Assembly (NCBI GenBank): GCA_031216915.1
Contig: CM062297.1
Location: forward strand, 177,310,356-177,374,355
Source of the DNA: Pictodentalium vernedei
Lineage: Eukaryota > Mollusca > Scaphopoda > Dentaliida > Dentaliidae
Length of the DNA stretch: 64,000 nucleotides
Direction: 5' to 3'
The position numbers and the translations under genes are program-made. Position 1 is the stretch's first letter. The number at the start of each line of letters is the position of its first letter. This document shows, one piece after another, positions 37,801 to 49,800 of this stretch. The notes beneath the pieces were generated by a model, which was given only the letters and a program-made list of their open reading frames with translations, was not told where the DNA came from and made no database searches.

Positions 37801-40800
37801 AATTTGTACATATGTAATACATGGGCAGGTGTAGCCGATTCATTAGGTAAAGAATTAACCCTAAATTTAGTAGTTTACCAAAATTTCAAGCAGCAAATTT
37901 TTCACATGATTCAACCAGGAACTGAACCAATTCAGTCATGTTTGACAGAAGAATGAGCTCTGTCAAACAAGATTAAATTGGTTCAATTCCTGTCCGCATC
38001 TTGAAATTATTTCAACGTCAGTGTGCAGATGGTTATTTTAGGTGTGACAATATTCAGAACAGTGATCCCTAAAGCAATCTCTTGAGACAAATTTATCAAT
38101 AAAATACCTAATAAAGAAAAATGAATGACAACAGCATTTGTGATTCGATGTCCTTACATTTCCTTTTTGACAGGTGAGATTTGATAGTGTTGTGGGAGGA
38201 AAGCGGACTGAGATATTTGACCAGATCATAACCAACATGCAATCCAGTCAAAATTATCTGTCTACATTAACCTTTTACCTAATCTGAAAAGCAGACGACA
38301 CTTGCAAAAAAGAATTCTTGAATAACTCATTTTTTTCATCTCAGAAACATAGGTTATTACCCCTCGTTGGAACGAGCCCAACGTGCTCGTTCCAATGAGG
38401 GGGTCATAACCTATGTTTTTGAGACAAAAAATAAAAATTAATTGGCGATTTTTTAGAATAGCGCTTGCCAGATTTGGCCATTATGTTTGGTAAAGGGTTA
38501 ATGATCAGAGTAACATTCCTGAGGTTGTTGTAAAAGTCATTGTTTCGTCAAAGTTCATTTATTAATTCAAAAAAAGTTAGTCAAGTCAAAGGATAAATGA
38601 AATAGGGCACTTTTGCCCATAGAATTTATTAGTTTTGTACACTGAAAACAACTATCCCATTATTACTCCTCTTCTTAGCATAATGGCCTTATCTGACCAA
38701 CACTCTTCACTAATCTTCGAATCTAACTATTTTATGAAATTTTGTCACCTCCAAAAAAAAATTAATTGTATTTTACTATTTTTTTCAATATTTGTCTCCA
38801 AAAGATAGCTTATGACACCTCATTCGAACAAGTTTATCAAGCTAGTTCCAATGAGAGGTCATAAGGCCTAAAAAAGTTAAAAATCTGTTTCTCGGACTCT
38901 CCTGCATGATCCTTTTGGCTGCCGCTACTCTCTTTTTATAATCAAAACAAACTTAAAAAAATAAAAATTAAATAGTTTATGTCTGATATTTTACCCAAGT
39001 TAATAAAACTGATAAATTTGTCCCTTTGACTGCTAAAGCATTGCAAACTTTCTTGCACTCAATGGACAAAATACACCACCACCCATGTTATTCTGTAGAT
39101 TATGAAGCCAAAAACATAAAACAAACTAAGAATATGAACTTTTGATGGCAGAGAAATTAATTTTAAAAAAATAAATAAAATAAAAAACCACCCATCCACA
39201 TGCACTTTTTTCAAAAAATGGCCTGAGAAACAGAAGATCTGCTTGTGGAGCCTTATTCAAGATTATTTTTGGCAAGTGTCATCTGCTTGTATCGATAGGT
39301 GAAAGAGTTAAAACATTTTGTACTTATTTTGTCTGTTTACCAGGCCTGGCATTCTGAAAAATGCAGGAGGGCAAAAAATCGCTCTCCTCAATCAGCTTAG
39401 GAGAGCAATTAACTTTACACAGAATTTTAAGTATCCAGTTGAACGAACTCATTGAAACTGAAACCAACAGACTACATCAGTGATTTTATTAACTTTACTA
39501 AGGTAAAGCGAAATCTCTTAAACATCTAGATATCTCACTCAACAACCGAACACACACTTGACAAGACCTGTGTGTGTACCCAGACCTGTTGTCCAAGAAA
39601 GTCATACGCCTACCACTACCACCTTCAACCCCCTGGGGGGTTGGAGGTGGTAGTGGTAGGCGTATGACTTTCTTGGACAACAGGTCTGCTTGAATCTACA
39701 GTCAGATCCTGGTGCAAGTGCTTCAAGTGACAGGATAGTAGTAATGGTAGTATATTATAGTGTCAATATTCCTTGAATAATTACCCCTCAAACTGTGATG
39801 TCAGTTGTTGAACTTGAAACTGACAGAAAAAAAAATATTGCTGTGACCCATTTTGCTTCAAATGATTGCAACTGTGTTTGGGTAAGGTTGCAGCCATTAC
39901 CTTTTACCACTAAACCACTTTCAAAATGAAATTACGTGATGTTATGTGACTTCGAAGTTAAATTACATTTTTGCTTTACAACAAAAATTTAATGTGAGCA
40001 TAATACATGTAATCTCAATCATCCCAGACCAAAATATTTAGGAGGGCAATTTTTCGCTCTCCTTAATTCTTTCAGGAGGGCAGTAAGGAGAGCTAAAAAA
40101 TCGCTCTCCTGAAATTGCCAAGCCTGCTGTTTACTGTGTATTTAGTTTTGGTATTTGTTTTTGTAGGATATCTGAAGCAGGCCATGAAGCTAACCAATCT
40201 GTCTCAGCAATCATTTGTATTTGTTCAGAAAAAGCACAACTCATGTATTCTTAAATCTCGAAGTTTACACAAACGCTTATTGAATAAAGATGATGGAGAT
40301 TCGTCATGTGTCAGTAGTGATACAAGTAATTCCATTACATCAGACAGAAGGTATGTAAAATAGTGTTTAGATTTCAAACTATTTATGCAGTGACTTCCTG
40401 AATAACTAACATCCGGCTTCATAAAATATGAATACAGGGAAACGATGTTCATTTAATAGTCACTTCACCAGTGAGAACTTTTCAATTAACAGGAGTATTC
40501 AGATAACTTTTTTAATTTTCCAACATTCTATTGATAAATTGAATATTTATTCCATTTTTTATATTTTGTTTGTCAGAGCTCAGAGAGCTCTGACAAACAT
40601 GATATAATGAATTAACCCTTTACCTAACGCAGACGATATCAAAATTTATTATTTTAAATATCATTTTTTTTAATTTTTCAAAAAATTTCAACAAAACCAT
40701 ATCATGTGACCCCTTGTTGGAACGAGGGGATCACATGATATGATTTTGTTGAAATTTTTGGAAAAAATAATATTTTTTCAACTACTGAATTTGCATATTA

Positions 40801-43800
40801 TGCGGGCAGATGCCGGCGATTTGTTGGGTAAAGGGTTAAGAGCTTTTACTGGAAATACTGAGGTCAAAGAGGTATGGTATGTGCTGGTGGATAATTCAGA
40901 GAATGGGTGGCTTTGCAAAGTGGACTGCATTTAAGGGAACTGGTGTGAGCAGAAATATGTGACATATTGTTGCGACCTGTATATTAGCATATTGTTTATT
41001 GATGTGCTTCATATTATCTTTGAAGTGACAGCTTCTAGTCTGTATGGATTTGCCTTGTTAGAATTTATGGGAGAGTGCCTGTAGGGACTCTCCAGTAAAT
41101 TGTAACAGTGCAAAGACATATCAGATATTCATGAACAAAAATAATTTGGCACTCTCCAGTTAAATAAATGTTGTTTTCTTTTATAATAATAAGCAACTTA
41201 CTGGGACAAATACTGTAATTATCTTGTTCTTTTTCAGGTCAAGTTTAGCAAGCTCAGACTCTGACAGCCACGGGAATGACATGATGCAGTTTGATAATTC
41301 ACAACTACAAAACAAGATAAATGCAATGTACAGTCAAGGTTCGCAGAACTACTATGACCCACATTGCAAATCAAGTGTGTCAGCGAATAACGGTCAAGAT
41401 AACAGGACTAACAAATCTGTTCATAATTCACAGCATGTTGTGCATGATCGAATGAGATGTGCTTCAAGAGACACTAGTGTGCCACCACCACTAAATTCAT
41501 CTCATCATCCCAATCGGACTGTAACAAATCGCCCAACAAATCTCAACACACAGTCACATAGTCAGTCAAATTATCAGTCACATGATAGTGAACATTATCA
41601 AGCTAACATGAACAAAAAGTCAGTGCATGTACCTCAAACAAGGACTTCTTCAGGTTCAAGTACACCCACTTTGAATGATAGTCGGTACTCTGATTCTTCC
41701 GATCATAGTAACTCATCACAACAGTGGTATGGAAAACCTGAAATTGCACATCCAATACCAAATAGAATGTTACAAAGACATCCTCCTGCTCATCATATGG
41801 GTTCATCATTGTCTGTGCATGAAAGTCAGAGTAGTATCTCCAGTAACAGTAGTGTAGGGTCTGTTAAGGCTGCATGCATTACACCCACAAATGAACAATT
41901 TCCCCATTCAGGAGCATTCCATCCAGGTGGTATCAAGGGAAGTAACTGTTTGCCTGAAGTTCCTTCAGTGTATTCTAGTGCATGTTATCCTAATTCAAAT
42001 GGACCGATCATCCCAGGGGGAATTCATGGTAATCATCATCCACTTCCAAGATCCTCTTCTCAGCCAGATTGCCAGAAGTTAGTTTATAACGTTAATCAAA
42101 CAGGTACTAGCATATAAATTTTTTTTGTCATCATTAAAAAAAAATTTTTTTTGTCTTATATTTGATATTTTAAGTGTTTTCACTAACCCTTTACCTAACA
42201 TAAGCAAAAGAAATTTTTGATTTATTAAAAAGTAATTTTTTTTTCTTTTTGTTTTTCTAAAACATATCTTATGACCCCCCCCCCCCCCCCCCCCATTGGA
42301 ATGAGCTCATTTGGAAACATAGCTTATGACTCCTCATTGGAATGAGCTCATTCCAATGTGGGGGCCATATGCTATGTATTAAAGGCAAAAGTTTCAAAAT
42401 AATAAAATGTCTGGCAGTTTTTGTGAACAGCACTGGGCAGTTCAGCCATTACGTTATGTAAAATGTTAAATTACACATTATGTGATAAAAAGAATCTGAA
42501 ATCAAAAGATTTGACAAGAAATTTCTGAACCTCATTCACACAGATCTAGGTCTTTTTAACCCTTTACCCAACGCAGACGACATCAAAATTTATTATTTTA
42601 AATATAATTTTTTTTAATTTTTAAAAAAAATTTCAACAAAACCATATCATGTGACCCCTCGTTGGAACGAGCTCGACGAGCTCGTTCCAACGAGGGGTCA
42701 CATGATATGGTTTTGTTGAAATTTTTTTAAAACTAATATTTTTTCAACTGCTGAATTTGCATATTACGCGGGCGGATGCGGGCGATTCGTTGGGTAAAGG
42801 GTTAAACCATTGCTCAGGATCATTTTAGTGAACTAAGTGTAGAAATTTCATTTGAAATCACGACTTATTAGAGATCTTCTACTTATACAGTTAAAAAATT
42901 TCATTTTTTTTTGTCTTGTTTTTGATATTTTAAGTGTTTTCACTAACCTTTTACCTAACATAAGGAAAAGAAATTCTTGATTTATCAAAAAGTAATCTTC
43001 TTTTTTTGGCTCTAAATCATTTCTTATGACCCCCTCAATGGAACGAGCTTGATGGGGCTCTTCCCATTGAGGGTTGATAAGCTATGATTGGGAGGAAAAA
43101 ATAAGGAAATATGGAAGGTGATTTTTGTGAATAATTCTGGCTGAATATTTTTTTAGGTAAAGGGTAAATTTGGAGTCTTTTTGAGTTTTTAAAAAAACCG
43201 TTTGCGGAAGTGTGTTGGAAATGGCCATTAGGCACTTTTATTAAATTGTACAGTGGAGCCCACTTAATTGGATATCTCTTAATTGCATATCCCTGTTAAT
43301 TGAATATAATTTTCAAACACAAAACCATTTACCATACCTTCAGTACAAATTTGATCTGTTAATTGCATATGGGTTGTAGAGTAAACTCCTGTTAATTGTA
43401 TATAATTTTTTTTAATATGTCTAAAAAATTACTGTGACACGCACCAAATTCCCCTTATTTATCAACCTTTTTGACCTCACTATATCCAATACAGGCATTT
43501 ATTCTATCTTGTTTGACAGAGCTCTGTGAGCTCTGTCAAACAAGATATAATAGAATAAATGCTGTTTACTTCCAAAACACAGGAAACTGACCAAATCCCT
43601 GTTAATTGAATATTCCTGTTAATTGAATAATTTTCACTGGCAAAATGGATATTCAGTTAAGAGGATTCTACTGTATTAAACTTATTTTCATAAAAATTGA
43701 TCACATGCAAATGACTTCCAATAAAATTAATGAAATAGAAATTGTGTAGGATAATGTTAATTTCTCGACTACGAACATGATTTTATTAAATATTGGAGGT

Positions 43801-46800
43801 TACAGTTTCAGACAATAATTTTTACTCAGATTGTTCAAGGATAATAATTTAATATTCTTTATTTTAAAATAAAGGTTTGTATCAAATGAAATATTTGAAA
43901 TTACTTTTTAAAATTATTGGTACCTTTACCTGAAACTTTGCTGCATTAGAAAAAAAAATTCCAAATAGGCCTCTAAATCTGGTTTCCAGAAGAATTTTTC
44001 TGAGTTTTTTTACAAACGAAAGAAGTTTTTTTCAAAGCTATAAAACTGCACTGATAATAGTTAAAATCAAACCTGGAAATAAGCAGTTGGTGATGCTATG
44101 CCATACAGTGGGCCTCTGAGTACATCTTTCCATTTGGGCCTGAGACCTTGATTCAGATTGAGGTTCACTGCTGTACAAGGTAGCATCGCCAAATTCACCT
44201 TCTGTGGACCTCATTCTGCAGATGACAGTCTGCTTATTTCCAGGCTTAGTTGAAATTGTCTCCGAAATAGAGATGTTATATTCAGAAAGTTATCATTCAA
44301 CAGCTATATTTTTTTCAAGTTGATATTTTCATCATATTTATTTTGGTGAGCTTTTGTCTTGGCATTGATATCAATATGTTGACAGAATTAGTATTAGACA
44401 GTGCATTATTGCATATATTGGCTGGTGTCACAAAATTGTTTTACAAATTTTTTGATGAAATAGAATTTTAATGATGAGAGATGTACCTGAGAAACCAGGG
44501 TTTTTTTTAATGGATTTTCATATCACTAGATGTCACATTCTCTAGTTGTGTATTGCAATGCATTGAACACTGCTTGGTATTATTATATTAACATGAATCT
44601 GATCATAAAATTGTATACTCTGTAATGTGAACTGTGAATTGTCTTTCTTGTTTCACCATTTTTCTCTTGATATTGTTTTGGGGTTAGACCAATGATGGGG
44701 GCATTACTGTTTGGTTTCTGAGCTGCATCAGTATACAAAAGTAAATATTATTCAGCCCTTTGCATAATATAACAGAAATAAATGGAGTTATTTCAAAACT
44801 CACAACACAAATTTTATTATTTTATCAACTTTTCCTTGAGAAGCATAGCTTGTGACCCCCCATTTGAACAATGCAATGAGTAAGTTCCTATGAGTTGTAG
44901 AGATGGACAATATACCAAAAAACGAACCGAACCAATCATTGAATATCGAAACCATCTGTATTTTTAAATTTACTACTTATGTTGCACACTCAAAAACCAT
45001 ATAGAATTGAACTCACTTAATTGTATATTTCTAGTCGTGTGTGTGTGTGTGTGGGGGGGGGGGAGCATCAACTTCCACCCCCTTATCCCAATTAGTAAGA
45101 ACATTTTGCGAAAATCAGTGCTCTAAAAGTGTATGTGAGGCATTCGTAGCCCTATATTGGAAATCATTTTGTGGCTCAATGTCATGTGCAACTTGCATTG
45201 GGGCAGTGTTTTGGGTGGGGAGCAAACGTTTTAAGGTGTCAAGCCCTCCCCCCCCCCACTCCCAAGCCCCCATGTCTATGCCTCTAGCTTCTTGAAATTC
45301 TGAGTGAGTACAGAACTCATAAATTTTCCGTAAAAAAATGTAGTAATGTAATATATAAATGCTCATATGTTATTTGAGAGAAGAGTAAAGTGAAACAAGA
45401 TTGAAGTTCAGCATGAAATTATAAGAATGATTTGATTGCACATTACTAATACCTGTTTCTTTTCTTATTATTATTTGTTTAGAAAACCCAAACTTATCCC
45501 ACCCATCTCCCAGTGGTGAGCCTTTAGCAAGGAGTAACTCGTCAGTAAGTAGATTATAGATAATATTAACATGTTATAGTTGTAAGGTTCAGGACTAGAA
45601 ACACAGTAATTAGTAGAATGCTAAATACATTTCAAGCCACATATAGTGCTATATATATGAGGTGTCCAAGTCAGGGCTGTTGAGACCAAGGGTCGCACTT
45701 CCAATTTTTTTTCACCTGTTGTTCCAATTGATGGATAACTGACACTAGAAAGGCAACAGATTGAATCATGGCCTGAAATTAATGTTCTTTCTCGTGGAAG
45801 GGTCCTGGGAGCCTGCCAATGAGAAGGAGCAACTCCCTTTCATACTCTCCCCCATTCATAGCTTCACAGTTAGGATAATGCATTCAGCATTATGCCAAGC
45901 AAGTGTAAAAACATGATATGACTGCTGAGCTTTCAAGTTACTGAGCTAAAACTCATCTTCATCGGTGTTTTATAAAAAAGCAGACCATCTGTAAAGTATG
46001 TGGGCTTTGTTGAAATGTGAACAAAACCCATTTTTAGGCTTTTAATACAGTATGGCCACCATGTACTGGTCACTTTCCATGAGTGGGCAATATTTCCACA
46101 GATGCAGTAATATTAGATTCCAAACACTAATTATAGGATTAATAACCAAAATTTAATTAATGAAGCACCAGGCACTACCTGGTGCTTCGTTATTAAAATT
46201 TTGCTGTTGATGATTTTTTTTATTACCTGGTAGACGCACGCATGGACATCACTGCCCAGGCAACCAGTTCACTGCAATTACTGTACATTATTTATTTACT
46301 TCAGATTTTGTGGACTAAAAATGGGTTTCCTTTCATAAAAAGTATTCTCTTACAATTTATTTTGACATTGCTGGTACAAGTTGGAAGCAAATATTTTTTA
46401 ATGAACATAATACAACTTGAATAATATGTATAGGAACGATATGTAAGCAATTGGTAACCATTTCAGTGAACATGTGAAAAACTAGAAAAAATTTACCAGT
46501 TTTAAATAATGGATCAGCAACTCATCCCCAGTTTATATTGACATGTTTTGTAAATTAGGTCCAGACCAAGCTTAAGGTCAGTCCAGATCAGATTTTCTGA
46601 ACGAAGTTTTGTAAATATTTATATAAACTGGGGATGAGTTGAAGTTTATATTTAATTATGATCCAAAACCCCCACAAAAGATGCTTAAATGGAATGAGAA
46701 ACAAGCAGCAACTTCTGTTAGGCCGTTGATTATGTTACAACTTAATGTGCATTGTTTGTCTGCAGTGCGAAGTATTTAATGACAGAAATTTTATTAAATT

Positions 46801-49800
46801 AATTTTCAAATAAACATCAACTTTTATACCGACAAATGAGCTCAATAACAGGAAGAAAGGTCAGATCTTATAATAAATAATATTTATAAATTAATTTCGC
46901 TGAACCAGAAAATTATCAGAATATTTCACCTAACATTATTTAGTTTAGGCAAAACTTTCTTGCAGTTTTTTTCTCATTAATAGTTATGTTGCTTCTTGTA
47001 TCTTTTATAACAAACCAATTTGAGTAACCATCAGCTGCTGCCTCTCCCCCATCATGTCCATTATTTGACTGGCTACTAATTGTGCCAAGAAAAAAACAAG
47101 AAAAAAACCACTTTTTCAGCAGAATTAGTGTCCAGTAGGTGAAAGGTGATGTTTGTCTGCATGGAAATGATTGGCTTTGTGTGACTTATTAGATTTAAAG
47201 ATTGAAGTATTAATTGGAGCCAGTTTGACTTTAAATATCAATAATACAAAACAGCCAGTGATGGAATCTGCTTTCATTAAAACAGGAAATCTCCTGGGTC
47301 TCATCGAAAAATCAAGAAATTTGTATGGTTCCCCAGCTATTTATGTATTTCATGTTGTGTCCCACTAAAGGTTTTAAAACATTTCTAGAAATTCTTAGTA
47401 ATTATGGAAAATTCAAGAACAAAATTCAAGAAAATTCAAGAACAACAACAAATTATACATCAGTGTAATGCTTATTGTCTTCTCTTTCAATTGACACAGG
47501 CAATTCAGGACAGGCCCGGCGGAACAGGGGGGGGGGGGGGGGCTGTAGCCCCCCCCCCCCCCCCCCCCACTTTTTGGCAGACAAAAATCGTGATTTATCT
47601 GTCAACTCTCCTAAAAAAAATTCCTCAGAACCGCCCTCTAAAAAACATTTGCATACAGGTGAGGTCTATTTATCAGCTTTGGTCGTTACGACCAGTAACA
47701 ACCAAAGCTGATAAATAGACCTCACCTGTATGATTTACCGACGTTTTTTAACGTCTCTCAAAGTGTGAAATCTTTCAAATAATCTCCTGAAAAATCTTTA
47801 AATATCTGCTCAGATGCATGGAAATGGGGGTTTTGGGACCCTGAAATTTAAAATTTTCCTACGACGGGCCGACTACCATCCATTGCATCTGATCCAGCCC
47901 CCCTCCCACTTTGAAAATCGTACCACCACCCCTGCAGGAGTACACCAAGTGGTTCAAATTTCAGATGAGTACAAAAATGGTTGGTGTGTTTGTTTTAAAA
48001 ATGCAAGTTGAGTACTTTGTTATCTTTATTTATCTATTTCGGGGACTGAACAGAGAAGACAAAAAAGCATTATCAGATATTATTTTTCTGAATTCGCAGC
48101 TTTTGCCAAGCACCTGTGCTTAAGATACCCATTGAGTGAAGTACTACTGTCCCTTTCTCCATAATATATAATCTTATATGAAGCAATTATCAAAGCTTTG
48201 TCTTCTTGTAGGGGGCTGTTTAGTAAGTATCACTTCCACAACTGTGAACATTTCTTGCTAGTTTTCTTCCATTTCATTTGAAAATGGCTTTGCAGTCATC
48301 AATGTTGAACATATGAGTACAGTCGCCGTGGACTGGTTGCAGTCCACGCATTAGGCAATGATTCCCATGCATGCATTTACCAGGTAATAAAAATCATCAT
48401 CAGCAAAATTTTAATTAATGAAGCACTGGGTTGTACCCGGTGGTTCATTTATTAAATTTTTGATGATTATTCCTATAACTAGTGTTTGGAATCTAATATT
48501 ATTGTGTCTGTGGAAATATTACCCACTGGTGGAAAGTGACCAGTCTACGGTGGTCATACTGTGCAGTCACTATGGACTGGTTGTAATTCATGCATAAGCA
48601 GTGATGTCCATGCATGTATCTACCAGGTAATACAAATCATCATCAGCAAAATTTTATTTAATGAAGCACCAGGTTTTGCCCGGTGCTTCATTAATTAAAG
48701 TTTTGATTATTATTCCTATAATTAGTGTTTGGAATCTTATAGCACTGTGTCCATGGAAATATTGCCCACCCGTGGAAAGTGACCAATTCATGGCGGCTGT
48801 ACTGTATCAGATCATCATAGTAACGTGATCACAAAAATAATCTCTTTTTACAATTGGATCGCAATCTGCTCATGACACATGTACACCGGTGTATTGTATC
48901 AAGATTTCATAATATTCCAAAACAGACTGAAATAATTAAACTTTTTTCGGTTCATGCATTTTCAGATAAAACAATTGGCTCACACGATTCTGTTTTTTCT
49001 TTTCATAACTCTATGAACCGAAAAACACAATTAGGTCCGCCCCCAGCCACGCCCCTAAAATACTAGTCTTCGGAGTTGCAACATGGTGTTAAATCAATAG
49101 AAGTTAGAACACTGGCACGTTCTAAATGTGAAAAAGAAAAATAAATTTATATTACTAATTTATCACCATGAAATTATTTATAAAATATTTAAATGACCGT
49201 GGTGGGTCAATTTTTCTTTTTCTTCACAACTGTATTTATTTGACATTTCAATTTTCACGCACACTGGGAGACCGTCTGCGTTCATCGTTTTACCCAAATC
49301 GATTGTAAACAATGGCTGGTCACGAGGAATACGGCAATTTTGACATTGCTAATTTGAATGAAATGTTTAGAAATCAAAATGATTTTATATTTGAGGAAGA
49401 ATATTTGGCTTTATATCTAACTCCACTTTTACAAACAGTGTTTTTCAGTTCTCGGGAAACGGTCAAAACCAAAATACAATGTAATATTGATGGCCTACTT
49501 CCACCTACCACGGAACATAACTTTTACGTGAAGTGAACAGTTGAATGAAATTTGAGGGAGGCGTGGCTTATGACGTTTTCTTTGCATTACGTAATTCATT
49601 GGTCAATAAAAAATTTAATGACATAAGTGCATTTGACGTGGAAAGTGTGTCAATTGCTACCTGCATTTCAATAATATGCGCCCTCTTTTATGCCAGAAAA
49701 ATAATATGTCTACGAGTTTTAGTTTTTAAGTGTTTGTTCGCTGAAGTAGAGGACGACTAACACTATTTATTTATTTGGGTTGCGAACGTTTAATTATAAG

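Larger units (their letters stand above)
37577..40166 (+). other. Intron 12
   Basis: Contains FB-A (about 37615-37858), FB-K (37855-38036), FB-B (38267-38501), an FB-B remnant interrupted by FB-D (about 38680-39310), and the hAT-like FB-R (39341-40126), which ends 40 bases before exon 13. Confidence 0.85.
40351..41237 (+). other. Intron 13
   Basis: Contains a reversed FB-E interrupted by FB-A (FB-A at 40612-40839) and an FB-I hairpin (41041-41160). Confidence 0.85.
42104..45482 (+). other. Intron 14
   Basis: Contains two duplicated FB-B copies (42183-42470, 42943-43166) flanking a pristine FB-A (42556-42805), then FB-E (43252-43673), a second FB-S (44070-44248), an FB-B remnant (44755-44895) and a GT/G-rich tract (45032-45062). 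43680-44070 and 44250-44750 show nothing identifiable. Confidence 0.85.
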
